64,000 nucleotides of DNA from Hymenochaete sp. R1 (lineage: Eukaryota; Basidiomycota; Agaricomycetes; Hymenochaetales; Hymenochaetaceae), in NCBI GenBank assembly GCA_019400425.1, contig JAFREE010000024.1:155449-219448 (forward strand). The letters are read 5' to 3'. Positions within the stretch are counted from its first letter, which is position 1; the number at the start of each line of letters is the position of its first letter. Positions 23,428-35,199 of the stretch are shown one piece after another. Below the pieces are notes generated by a model that was given only the letters and a program-made list of their open reading frames with translations, did not search any database and was not told the DNA's origin. Made by a program: the position numbers and the translations under genes.

Positions 23428-25496
23428 ATGCTCCGCTCACGCTGGAGAATCTCAGCAGTCTCAGCAGCCTCTTTTGCTGGCGTTGTCGTGGGCACATACG
23501 CCTATCGCACGTTCACCACAGAGAGGTTCGAGTACCGCGTTCGTACAGGCCAAGTCGACTCCGACGGAAAACCCATATACAAGATGGAGGCTTTACCGCT
23601 TGTGCCAATGAAGGATGTGAACAGAAGGCTGAATGAACGGGCCAGCTTTCAGGAAAAGAGGAGGCCAGGAGGTGTGCTTTGGAGACACGCTACTGCTCAG
23701 TTGCCTTCCAATAACCCCATCGAAGACGCTCACGCGGAGGCGCTCGTGCAACGGGACCAGAAAGACGGCGATTATCTGTTTTTCGCAGTCATGGACGGCC
23801 ATTCTGGTATACATACCTCTCAGCTACTCTCCAAGACACTCATTCCCTCTGTGGGGATTCAACTCCGCGAACTCTCCCGATTCCCGAGCACGTATGAGTC
23901 CAAGAAACTCGGAAGAACATCTCTTTTTGAAAGTCTCTCCTCGGTTTTGTCGCACTCGGGCCCACCTAAATCTCCAGGCTCGCATCTAGTCGCGTTTGAC
24001 GCCGACCCGGTGTATGTTTCCCTTGCACTGCAAACCGCATTTGCCTTGGTCGACTCAGAGATCGTCAACGCGCCACTCCGGCTTGTCGCAGAGGAGCTCG
24101 TGGCCAGAGGACTCAAACCGACGGACCCAGTCCCGAATATGGACCTCTCCACGCACCCCATGGCAATCCCCACGATGCTACCAGCGCTCTCCGGTACGTT
24201 TTCGGACTACTTGGGCGCTTGAGCCTCTTTCTTTTGTTATTTGATCTGTTCTGACTTTCAATCGATCAACTCGTGTTTTTTTTTTGGAACTGTATCAAGG
24301 CAGCTGTGCTATCCTCGCGATGATTGATACAGCACACAAGGATCTGTACGTGGCATCCACGGGCGACTGTAGAGCGGTCGCAGGCGTCTGGGAGCCCGCA
24401 TCTGATGCAAAGGGAGGCGGAACATGGCGTGTCGATGTGCTGAGTGATGACCAGACAGGGAGAAACCCGAGCGAGCTCGGGCGGTGGGTTTGAGCCTCCT
24501 TTTTTTGTTCTGCTTTTCATTGACAGGGTTGTCCCATTGTTTAAGTATGCGGAGCGAACATCCAAAGGACGAAGAAAGCTCGGTCATCCGTAATGGACGC
24601 GTCCTGGGAGGACTCGAGCCATCCCGAGCATTCGGCGATGCGAGGTATAAATGGCCTGCCAACGTGCAGGAAATGTGAGCCTCTCGTTTGTTTTACATTC
24701 ACAATGACTCCGGTTCGAGTCTTTTAAGCTATTCATTTATTCTGCCATCCGGGATCTGGCTTAGTGCGAGCTGCCATTCAGACTTATAGACCATGCTTTC
24801 TCGTCGTTGGAACGCTCTCACGATCGTAACTGACTCTATTGCATTGTGCGCGTGTTTTCTATTGACTACAGGTTATCACGCGTTTTTCTCGAGGGTAGCG
24901 GCAAGTCCATGCGTCAACCGCGACCTGATTACAGGACGCCGCCATATGTCACCGCGCAGCCCGTTGTCACTCACCGTAAACTCGATTCGTTACCTGATGC
25001 CTTACCGCAATCAGCATCCGAAAGTCAATCCACCATTTTGACTCCAAAGCAAGAATTCAAACCCGGCTTCCGATTCGTCATTCTCGCAACCGATGGCCTA
25101 TGGGATGAGATTTCGTCGCAAGAAGCCGTCGCTTTAGTGGGAGCACACATATCAGGCCTTCGCTCTTCGTCCGTTCCACGTAATCAGCTCGAAAAAACAA
25201 CACGCGTAGGCTCTTCGTCTGGTGTAGAGGGGAAAGATCACGCACGATCCATAGGGAAGACTGGCTCATGGGCGTTCGTGGACGAGAATCCCGGTGTGCA
25301 TTTACTGAGGAATGCGTTTGGAGGGGCAGACGAGGGTACTGTGCGGCGACGGTTGAGCATACCGGCGCCACAATCTAGGAGGTTCAGAGACGATGTAACG
25401 GTGACAGTTGTATGGTGGGAGGAGGACAGGGAGGAGCATCGTTCTGGATCGCCGAAGGAGGAAACGGTACATTTCCGGGAGAAGGCGAAACTGTAG
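23428..25496 (+). CDS. PTC5: Mitochondrial PP2C phosphatase, pyruvate dehydrogenase phosphatase type
   Basis: Four exons (23428-24193, 24300-24483, 24546-24674, 24872-25496) encode 567 residues. The N-terminus MLRSRWRISAVSAASFAGVV resembles a mitochondrial presequence with a membrane-like stretch. PP2C metal-binding and core motifs are all visible: NPIEDAHAE, FFAVMDGHSGIHTSQLL, LYVASTGDCRAVAG, LSDDQTGRNPSEL, GGLEPSRAFGDARYKW, FVILATDGLWDEISSQEAV and the closing RRFRDDVTVTVVWW. The RNPSEL...LRSEHP-like and GGLEPSRAFGD blocks are those of pyruvate dehydrogenase phosphatases (yeast PTC5), which reactivate the E1 alpha subunit by dephosphorylation. A long Ser-rich insert lies before the last motif. 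Confidence 0.9.
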
Positions 25497-26234
25497 GGCC
25501 GTTTGGGGTGAATTGGGTTTGGATGTATTGGATTGGGTGTGTGCCTTGGCTAGGCCAGATCTTGAATTGAGGCGACAGCGGTGGCATGAAATACGATTCT
25601 CCCACCTCAAAGAAAATCTTGAGTAGAAGCAGTGGAAGCAGACCTATCGATTTAGTTGCCGCAAAACAGGGGTCTCACTCTCAGACGCTTAGAGAAGGTC
25701 GGTTCTGAAGGTGCATCTGGATTGTGGCGAATCCCGAAAGGAGCAAGGCGGTTTCTTCGCGCGCGGCACCACAGCCTCCGTGTCTTTGAGTTTGTTTGTT
25801 ACTTCTTCGAAGTCGAAGCTTCACTCTTGGACTTCTTCATTTGCTACAACTCCCAAACGTATTATTATTACTTCAAGTACTTGTGCGCTATTCTAACTAT
25901 AACGACTGCATAACTGCGAGTTTGTCGCATCAGATGCCTGATCTTTAGTTCAATGAATTGAAATGAAATGAATTGAATATATATGTGGCGAATGGGGATT
26001 ATGTAAGTGTACCTGGTTTCAGTCTCGGTTGTACTTTCTGGACTCAACGTCCGACGTCCGCTCCGGGGTCTTGCTCTTGGGTGTCTGCTATTTCATGTCC
26101 TAGTCCTATAGAAAAGCTAACCTCTCCCCGCTCTTGGCCACCCACACCTCTTTTCCTCCTCCTATCATCTCTCTTTTCTTCAGAGGCCAATTTTTGCGAG
26201 AGGCGTTAAGGAAAAGAGGTAGAGACGCTCAGCA
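25497..26234. other. Intergenic, about 0.74 kb
   Basis: 3' region of the phosphatase gene and promoter/leader of KHA1. C/T-rich from 26100 to 26180, as often seen upstream of fungal start codons. No other feature noticed. Confidence 0.5.
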
Positions 26235-29200
26235 ATGGGTCAATTCTCGAACGACATCATCTCTCTTGTCTCGAGAGCTGCCTCTGAGCAGGTGCATTTG
26301 CTTCATCCATCTTCCAGTGCCAGGTATTGATTATTATCTCCCTTTTATATCGGATAACGATAGGCAGGTATCATTTCGGGCGACAATCCAACACATTACA
26401 ATCGAAATGACCCTCTCCGTCTCTGGGTCATCCAAGTCGGCATTATTATCATCTTCACCCAGCTCCTCTCTCTCGTCCTCAGTCGAATCCGCCAGCCCCG
26501 CGTTATCGCAGAAGTCATTGGCGGCGTCCTCCTCGGACCAACCGTCATGGGCCGCATCCCGAACTTCTCGAACCGTATTTTTCCCCAGGAGAGCATGCCC
26601 CTCCTCTCGCTCACCGCGAACATTGGACTCGTCTTCTTCTTGTTCTTGGTCGGGATGGAAATCGATACGAGTTCGATGAGGAATAACGCGAAGACTGCGG
26701 CGCTGATCAGCGCTGTGGGGCTTGTTCTGCCGTTGGGTGTAGGGGCCGCTATCGCCGTGCCGATCTACCATACTTTCATTGATGTGAGTTGTGTTCTTCA
26801 TCCTTTCGCTTTCGCTCTCGCCCTCACCATCGCCGCCCAACCCTGCGGCATCACCAACCCGCTTTACATTACATGTGGCATGCTTGTGGCGCTGCTTTAA
26901 AAAGAAATGCTAATTTCTAATTCTTGTTACAAAAATAGGATACCGTTAATTTTGGATACTTCATCTTATTTGTTGCCGTGGCCGTAGGAATTACAGCCTT
27001 CCCCGTCCTTTGCCGTATCCTCACGGAGTGCCGTTTGCTGGATACACCAGTTGGTGTCGTTGTCCTTTCCGCTGGCGTCGGCAACGATGTCATTGGTTGG
27101 GTTCTCCTTGCCTTGACTGTCGCACTCGTCAATGCTTCGACGGGTCTCACCGCACTCTACGTCTTGCTCGTAGGTGTAGCATTCGTGTTTCTCATGCTTT
27201 ACCCTGTGAAATGGGCGGTATATTGGTTGGCTAAAAGGACTGGGAGTCTTGAGGGTGGGGCCCCAAGTTCGTTTATGATGACGGCGACATTACTACTTGT
27301 GCTCGCCTCCGCGTTCTTCACGGACATTATCGGTATCCATGCTATTTTCGGTGAGCTTCTGCGTCTAAGAACCTGATTAATAATGAAGTTGTAATGATTA
27401 AACTTCTCTTGGGACAGGTGGTTTTCTGGCCGGTTTGGTTATTCCGCATGAAGGAGGCTTTGCTATCGCTCTTGTTGAGAAATTAGAGGACTTCGTTTCC
27501 TTGATATTTCTGCCATTGGTGAGGCTTCAAGCTCTATTCTTAGAAATCCATCTGAATATGTTTGGCATCCGCACGGTATCAGTATTTCGCAATTTCAGGC
27601 CTCAGCACGAACCTGGGATTGCTCGATACTGGAGAGACATGGGGATACGTTGTTCTTATCTGCGTCGTTGCTTTCCTTGGCAAGTTCATTGGATGCGGCT
27701 TGACGGCTAAGTTAACCGGCTTCTCCGTCCGCGAATCTGGCGCGATTGGTTCGCTCATGGCTTGCAAGGGTCTCGTCGAGCTCATCGTGCTGAACGTTGG
27801 CCTTAATGCGCAGATCTTGAATACGCGTGTGTTCTCGATGTTTGTGCTGCACGCTATCGTACTCACTTTCATAACGACCCCACTTACTCTCGCGTGGTAT
27901 CCCGAGAGTTCACGGAAATATGTTGGTTCGAGTGCGGCAAGCCATGTCGGTGGCGCCAAGGAGCCGCCGAAGGAAGAAGGTACACAAGGCATCATGGAGG
28001 ACTCGACAAGGACGAGGTTCGCGGTCGTGTTGAACAGGGTCGAACACCTTCCCTCTATAATGACTCTCACACAGCTTCTTCAGCGCCCTTTCTCGCGCTC
28101 ACTTTCACTCACGACATCCGATGCATCAGCAGACGAAAAAGCTGCGATCCGGGAAGCAGAGAAGAATATCAGCCTTGATGCCCTCCGTATTGTTGAGCTT
28201 TCAGAGCGTACATCCGCGGTCCTTCGCTCCCAGGAATGTGCTACTCTCGCTGCTGGCGATGCTCTACTAAGTGTTGTCCGTACGTCGGCAAGGATGCACC
28301 GTATCCCCGTCTCGAGCGCATTGACAGTCGTACCTACAAACGAATTTGCTCAACGCGTATCGACCTTTGCCGGTGAAACTAACGCGCAGATGGTTATCAT
28401 CCCATGGTCACTCAACAATACCGGACCAACAAATGGCAATGCAGAGCAGCACGGGCCGTCAATAACGAGCCCCCTTCCTTCTGGTATCACCAACCCCTTT
28501 GAAGGCATCTTCCCTATCGGCGCCGCCATTGGCTCAGGCTCGGTCGTCTACTCCAATTTTATCAGAAAAGTGTTCGCAGAGTCCCCTGCAGATGTCGCTA
28601 TTTTCATCGACCGTGCTTCAGACGCTTCATCCGACTCGACGGGTCTCAGTCTCGCCTCGCATCACATTTTCCTCCCCTTCTTTGGCGGACCGGATGATAG
28701 GCTGGCTCTTGACTTGGTCGTCCAGCTCTGTTCGAACCCAGCCGTGCGCGCTACAGTTGTTCGGGTCGTCCGATCCGAGAACGAACCCGAACTCGTCTCT
28801 GGCGACACAAATGCGAACACGGAACGTCCGGACATCGCACGTCTTGATACTGTCGAGCAAGAGAAAGCCAACGCCCTCGCAAATTTCACGATCGGTGCCA
28901 CGGGCGCTGAACGTACGACACCAGGCGCAGACACGATCTTTGGCCAACAGCAGAACACGACGACGCGTCTCCAAAGTGACACCTTGGATAATATTGCCTG
29001 GGCGCGGTACACATCTCCTCCAACAGCTGACTCTCCGGCACTCTCGGCTGCTGCACGCGAAGCGCTCTCACGAATCCAGTTTGACGAAGTGAGGAGCCCG
29101 ACACCCTTACGGGCCACGTTGATGCGCGCTTCGGCTCTCGCGACTTCGATGAACGGTGAAAACTTGATCGTGTTGCTTGGACGTGGACGGAGGATGGCGA

Positions 29201-29391
29201 GGGAGGAGCACAGGTCAGAGCTTAAGGGCGTGTTGTTAAGTGCGGGGCACGGACATAAGGATAAGGGCGCTGCGGGTGGAGAAATGAGTCGCACCGTGGG
29301 TGATGTTGGGGCTGCGATGCTCTTTGGGTCGGACGTGGCTATGGGATCGGTGGTGGTTGTGCAGGCATTCTTGAAAAAGGAGGTTGCTTAA
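26235..29391 (+). CDS. KHA1: K+/H+ antiporter of the CPA2 family
   Basis: Five exons (26235-26291, 26364-26783, 26939-27350, 27418-27518, 27583-29391) encode 932 residues. The first half is a Na+/H+ exchanger domain with about 12 membrane segments: RQPRVIAEVIGGVLLGPTVM, LVFFLFLVGMEIDTSSMRNN, FPVLCRILTECRLLDT, LSAGVGNDVIGWVLLALTVA, ATLLLVLASAFFTDIIGIHA, LPLYFAISGLSTNLGLLDTG. These match fungal Kha1, which exchanges K+ for H+ in Golgi-type membranes. The remaining 450 residues are soluble, with a region resembling the universal-stress-like C-terminal domain of the family, and end near ENLIVLLGRGRRMAREEH. Intron 2 is long for this window (155 bp). Frame closes exactly. Confidence 0.93.
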
Positions 29392-29670
29392 GACCGGATT
29401 GATGCGGAATTCTGATTCTAATTTCATTGGCTGTACGATATTCTGATTTATTGTCTTGGTTTACTCTCATTACAGAAACATACCTTCCCAACTACGCGAC
29501 GCAGTCGAAGCCGTCGACGTCAACAGTCTCCCCTTTCACTGTAACTTATTTATGGTACATATTACCCTTTCCCCTCTTCGTTACTGTCATCTTTTGCCTC
29601 ATCTGTCAGTGTAATTGAAATCTCACCCCTTCAGCATTCGAATGGAGTTCATGTTCATAATGAAGATAAA

Positions 29671-30882
29671 CTAATATGTTATACCTGCTTCACAATTCAA
29701 CTGGGCGTGCCTCTGGCTCAGCTCAACCAGCTCATCGTATTTTACGAGCTTCCCCCCGAAGATATCGAGCGAGCTACGGATGCTAAGCTTCAATCTACAT
29801 CTAGGGACAATTGTAGAGATGAACAAACCTTCCAAATGTCAGATCCACCTTTCCCTGCGATAACTCGTCAACGAGTTGAAGATCTGACAAAGCCTTTGCA
29901 CCACCGGCGTACGTTGTAGGTATTCGAGTCCACTCGCCGAGTTCTGCGGACGTCGCAACAAATTCAACAAAGGACAAGTTACACGTGATCTTAAGTATCT
30001 TACTGGAAACAAGTTCCTCATCGACGCCTCTGCAGAGACCTTCGTTGTCCGCGGCGTGAACCAGAAACTCGCTATGGGATCGCTTTAGAGCACAGCCGTC
30101 TTAATGGCCTGGTAACTCACCTGCAATAATCTGAGAGCATGTCTAGGGTATCTTTGCTGACTTCCATGTCGGTGATGGTCTGCCATTTATCCATTGCAAC
30201 AAGCCACTTATTGTCCCGTCTTCTGCAGCTGTCAGGAAAAGGAAGAAGAAATAGGGAGGATTGAGAAACAATGGATGTTTCTGACGATGCTTGGGTAAGT
30301 ATACCTGATATCTACTACAAGCCTCTCCTTTCCTACTGCTTTATAAAAGTCTTCCAACCGTTCTTTTGAGAATTTTCCGGATGGGAAGAGGGATGAGGTC
30401 ACTATGACCTTATTGACTTGAGTATGGGGATCACGTCAATACTCATTCACCTCACCTTGCTTGCCCCGACATCCAGCCATTCTTTTGCATTCTCATCTGT
30501 TATCCCACCACCTATCTGGAGGTGACCTGTAATATGTTCTTGAAGTGAAGTAAAGCGTTAGGCTTGGGGTGTAACGTACCTGGCCATGCCTTCAACGCTT
30601 CTTTGGCAGCCTCGTCGTTTCCAGGTCCTAATTTGATTATATGTCCCCCAATGAGGTCTGCTTTTGCATACTTGTTTGCGAAGAAAGCAGGGGTTTCTTC
30701 TTCGCTTTCCTGCATGTCAGAGCTACAACATACGCGTTACTGGATCTATACGGATACCTTGCTTCGTAATTTGTTTGCAGAGCTGCTTCGTCCGTATTTG
30801 ATAGTGTCCCACCAACGATTTGCTTCACCTTTCCTTTGTGGAGATCTATGCAGGGCCTGAAGACGCTGTATCTTCGCGACAT
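29671..30882 (-). CDS. HIS6: ProFAR isomerase of histidine biosynthesis (HIS6)
   Basis: This TIM-barrel enzyme isomerises ProFAR to PRFAR in the fourth step of histidine synthesis. Seven exons (30882-30758, 30722-30580, 30526-30456, 30408-30305, 30228-30121, 30071-29829, 29773-29671) encode 298 residues. Key blocks: [18 protein letters not shown] with the catalytic Asp of the first strand, [66 protein letters not shown] with the second catalytic Asp, [20 protein letters not shown] and [20 protein letters not shown]. One position, QTITDMEVS, replaces part of the usual mid-barrel motif. Its promoter is shared with RRN3 and contains one arm of a 114-bp inverted repeat. Confidence 0.93.
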
Positions 30883-30989
30883 GACGGTAAGAAGTGAAGA
30901 TTGATAAATTCGAGAGTCGAGTCTTCGGAAGTAACTTGTATGCGCTTACCTAATCAGCGCGCCTCATCTGCATCTCACCTGCAATTTGA

Positions 30990-31103
30990 ATTACAGCTGT
31001 TTCAGAAATCCTTGTCATGACGCGCGTTTGCGCACTCTTTTTTTCGACCAAAATTACTATATATGGAAGGTCTTGAATGAGCTTGCCAAAACCGCGGTCG
31101 TCG
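30990..31103 (+). repeat. Left arm of a perfect 114-bp inverted repeat
   Basis: Reads ATTACAGCTGTTTC at the left end to CGCGGTCGTCG at the right end. Its reverse complement is identical over 114 bp to 31529-31642. It ends 108 bp upstream of the HIS6 start and is oriented so that HIS6 sees the same upstream sequence as RRN3 does. Sequence identity drops sharply outside the arm. Confidence 0.95.
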
Positions 31104-31528
31104 TCGTTGTTGTCGTCGCTGGCATCGCTCGCAGCAAATACCACTCTTCCTCCTCCACTCACTACGCCCTACCACCACATCAGTTCAGACTTGAAATGCT
31201 GAGGTCAGTGAAAGTGATGCTTGTTGGTGTAGGTTTCTGTGCGACTCATATTTCGGGTTGAATCAAAATTTCACGTGATTGGTTCGTTTTGTACACGTGG
31301 CGGAAAGAATAAATGTAGTCACGTGCTTTTTCCCACAGCAATGTCGTCGTCGTCGCCTGTCGTGGAATATATGGGACCATTATTTCAGTATGCCTAACAA
31401 ACTCAGTTCTAGACTCTTTTTTGTGTATCTATTACATTTGTGCAGATGGTTTGATGAAAGCAAAGGACTGTCGGCGAGCATGAAGGGTCAAACGACGACA
31501 GTGGACGACGAGCGACGAGCGACTATGC
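31104..31528. promoter_or_regulatory. Spacer of the inverted repeat in the divergent HIS6/RRN3 promoter
   Basis: Contains two CACGTG-like E-box cores (TTTCACGTGATT near 31273 and GTCACGTGCTTT near 31319), GT/CGT-trinucleotide runs near 31100-31130, and a possible mini-exon pair starting at ATG 31341 (MSSSSPVVEYMGPLFQ) that I could not support further. CACGTG is the core of bHLH sites in fungi; binding here is inferred only. Confidence 0.45.
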
Positions 31529-31642
31529 CGACGACCGCGGTTTTGGCAAGCTCATTCAAGACCTTCCATATATAGTAATTTTGGTCGAAAAAAAGAGTGC
31601 GCAAACGCGCGTCATGACAAGGATTTCTGAAACAGCTGTAAT
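31529..31642 (-). repeat. Right arm of a perfect 114-bp inverted repeat
   Basis: Reverse complement of 30990-31103 over 114 bp without mismatch. It ends 78 bp upstream of the RRN3 start codon. The spacer between the two arms is 425 bp. No transposase frame, terminal motif or target duplication was seen. Confidence 0.95.
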
Positions 31643-31719
31643 CTTTTTTCTTTCAGCCCATCGCGTGCACAATCACCCGAAGGCTCAAAGACACACGCAG
31701 GCGACAATCTAAAAGGCGT

Positions 31720-34343
31720 ATGGATCCTCATTCTCGACGCTCTCAGTTCAACAACCAACAGGGCCGGCCCAAGTCTGGTCCTGAGCTTCAAACCGTCCGC
31801 AACTTGAAGATGGAGCTCAAGACAACCAACGTCTTTGATCAGTTTCGCAAGTCTTCTTCGGCCAATTCATTCGCATCCACGTCGACGAGTCCTGCATCTG
31901 CGAAGAGTCCAAAGGAAGTGGCGGGACGAGTGATCGTATCCAACTCGAGAGTGAGGAAGGATGAGAAATATAAGAGGGACATGTATCTCGCGTTCGTCGA
32001 CAATGCGTTAGTGCAGAAGGACCGCGTACGTCAGATTCAGCTGGGTTCTCGGAAAACCTCTTTCTAAACTTAGACGTAACAGGGTGTAACTGAACATTAT
32101 GATGACCTGGTTCGACAATTCACCCTTGAATCCAATAACACAACCAGCCAAAATCCACAGCAACAGCCAGCTATGTTCCAGCAACAACAACAGCTTCGTG
32201 CTTACCTCACTGCCCTATCACACGTTGTCTCGAAGCTGGACAGATCGCACGTCGTCCTTGTCGATGCCATTGTTGGCATGCCTTGGAGCGTAATGGACTC
32301 TACATTCGTAAAAGCATACATTTCTTTCGTTTCCATGCTCGTCAGTGCTCGACCCGAATATCTTACTTTGGTTTTGGAACGAGCCGCTCAAAGTTTAACA
32401 TACCGTAAGAGACATGAATCTTTGTCATTGCTTTCATCTGACGCCTTTCATGTCCAGACTCTGCGAAGCATGCTTTAGAAGCAGGGCGCGCGGAGAGCTC
32501 CTCTGCTCCCCTAACTCGGCGATTAGTGTATGAGCGTGTGCACTCGCTCATCGGCCAACTTCTTGAACTCATACCCACCCTTCCTTCCACGTTCTACCCT
32601 CTCCTTGCGCGAAACTTCCCACATAAACGCCAGAACGTAGCTGAGCACGTTACATACGTCCGAAATCTGCTTCAATTATCTGATTACTGCCCGGAGCTAT
32701 GGGATCGAATCTTAGAGCTTATAATGGATCGCACCTTACAAATTGACGTGCGTAGCTTCTTTTCGTGTCGTGAACTGCTCATCTGAGACTATTCAGGTCG
32801 AGATCCAGGTTGAAATTGAAGAATTGGAGGAAGACGGCGCAGCTGATGAAACGGATGAGGTTTTCCAACTCGATGTTTTCGACACGTTCATTGGCCAGGA
32901 GGCGGAAGAAGAATCTGATTCAGATGGTGACGAAGACGAAGAAAATGGGATAAGTGATTTATCGTCCGACGACGGAAGCGTTGGCAGCGCAGAAGAAGTG
33001 AAGGAAGAACCTATGAACGTCAAGCATGTCAAGGAGATGGTGTGTAAGCTCGATAGTATCCTCGAAGTGATATTCAAGCACCTCGATCACCTGCACCAAA
33101 ATATCTCCACGCACGAGGAGCCAAAGGTCAATATACGATCATCCTCTCCCACTTCAGATAGAGCCGCCGCGACACCCGAACTACCTACCGCCCCCACTTT
33201 ATCATACTCCAAGCGTCAGGCCCTTATAGAAACGCGGTTTCACTCCCTTTTATCAGTGTTTGAGCGCACCATTCTCCGCACCTTCAAATCCCGCTATACC
33301 CAATTCATCGTTTTTTGGTACTCGTCTCTCGACAATCAATTTCGTGACCGGTTTCTCGGGACTGTCGTCTCGACCGCCCTCCTCGATCCTTCGCAGCCTG
33401 TCGTAACTCGCGCCGCGGCTGCAAGTTATGTTGCGAGCTATGTGAGTCGTGCGGCATTTGTTGCGAGAGAGGAGGCACAGATGGTTGTCCGTGTCATGTG
33501 TCAATTCCTTGAAAGTCACTTGGATGAATTCGACGTACAGGCGCAGCAACAAAAGCCCCCTTCCGACATAGGAGAGAAACAGAGCATGGAACAACATTCC
33601 GTGTTTTATGCAGTCGCTCAGGCTGTTTTCCTGATCTTCTGCTTTCGATGGCGTGATCTCACGCAAAGGGGCGGGAATGATGAGGAAGAGGAAGAAGTTT
33701 CGCCGCACCGCGTTTGGATGCCTCAACTCGGCGTAATGCAGCGCGTCGTCAATGCTGCTTTGAACCCATTGAAAGTAAGTACCTTTTAAAAAAAGTACTG
33801 GCTGCCCCTCACACCTCAACAATAAACTCTTAGGTTTGTTCCAGTACGGTAGTCCAACAATTCGCACGCGTCGCTCAACGCGTGGGTTTCGTCTATTGTT
33901 TCTCAATACTGGAAGCCAACAAGCGCGCCGAGTTCGCCTTGTCAGACAAGTCGAATGCTGCCGTCAACAAATCCAACGTTCTCTCAGCCGCGCAGCACTT
34001 CGACGCAGATCTGACATCGTTCTTTCCTTTCGACCCTTTCAAGCTCCCAAGGTCCTGTGGGTACATAGAGGGGATCTATCGGGATTGGACGTCCGTGGCG
34101 ATTGCGGATAGTGATGAGGAGGAGGATGAAGAAGAGGAAGACGTCCGGGAGGTTAACGAGGATGATGTCGAGCAGACAATTACTTCCGACCCTGTCCCTG
34201 TGTATACGACAGACGCACATATGCACGGACCCTCCAGCTTCGTTGATAGCTCCGTTGCCTTGGGTGCTTCATTTGGTGGAATGAGTATTAGTCCTGTACC
34301 AGCGTTTGCTGAAGTAGACTCACGCGGACTTTTGGCTGCGTAG
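31720..34343 (+). CDS. RRN3: RNA polymerase I initiation factor RRN3 (TIF-IA)
   Basis: RRN3 binds RNA polymerase I and brings it to rDNA promoters. Five exons (31720-32025, 32083-32404, 32458-32747, 32797-33774, 33834-34343) encode 801 residues. Recognisable HEAT-like blocks are RDMYLAFVDNALVQKDRG, DRSHVVLVDAIVGMPWSVMD, NVAEHVTYVRNLLQLSDYCP, LWDRILELIMDRTLQIDVEI, then a long acidic serine-rich insert (DSDGDEDEENGISDLSSDDG), TILRTFKSRYTQFIVFWYSS, and SFFPFDPFKLPRSCGYIEGI followed by a second acidic run DSDEEEDEEEE. The acidic loop matches the phosphorylated loop of yeast Rrn3. Gene order and phase are clean throughout. Confidence 0.94.
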
Positions 34344-35199
34344 AGTGCTTGTTGCATGTTACCATTTGCTTTCCGGATCTATGTACATTTGCTTACTTTC
34401 TTAGTCTCCTTTTAATATAGAGTTCTGAAATACCTTTTTGACGATTGGATCGACATCGTGGGTTTGTGAAAAGGGCCCTCACAGAAACTGGTCTGACGTT
34501 GATCGGGCACCCCTTGCGAAATACTAAAAGGATTGACAATCGCATTTTCAACAAGCTATATGATAAGGTTTATTATTAGCTTTTGCATTGGAAAATTATA
34601 TAGTATGTTCAAGAAAGCATATACATGGATTTTAGAAGGAAAGGGCGAGAAATAAAGGGAAAACGAAACAAGCAAGATAGTGGGACGCAGATCAAAAAAA
34701 AGGTTAGTTAAGTATGTCAGTATCCTTGAAAAGGCCCAGGGAATGACAGCACGTCGGACTGGGCATGATCACAATTCACGAATGCTCATACGCGGACGAG
34801 AAACAATCATAGTTACGACCAGTCTCAAGCAGGATCATTCTTTCCCTCCCCTCTTTTTCACTAAAAAAAGGCTTTTAGTTCATAAAATCTTAGTTCTTGC
34901 TCTTCCTTGAATTGCTGCCATCATGCAGTTGGCAAGGGATTGAAAGATTAAGTTTATGCGAAAGGATTTGAGAAGAAAAAAACTCGTACACTCCGATCTT
35001 CTGCTTGTGTCGCCTGAGGTTTCGTCCAATTGTCGGACAGCTGTGGAGCGTTTCTGGTGGGGTTATACAGTGATACGCGCACGTCTCATCCAACAGAATG
35101 CACAAGGCATACCTCAACCAGTTCTTCACATTGAATACCTGGAGCGTGACTATGACTGAAGCGTGACCGATCATGCGTAATGGTGTTCCCTTAGCAAAC
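34344..35199. other. Intergenic, about 0.86 kb
   Basis: 3' region of RRN3 and then AT-rich sequence. A minus-strand open frame of 94 codons at 34890-35174 is not supported by any motif. Nothing else seen. Confidence 0.45.

Noticed and set aside
30990..31642. Interpretation of the inverted repeat as a transposon with terminal repeats
   Set aside because: The 425-bp spacer has no transposase-like frame, and no target-site duplication was seen next to the arms. A non-autonomous element cannot be fully excluded.
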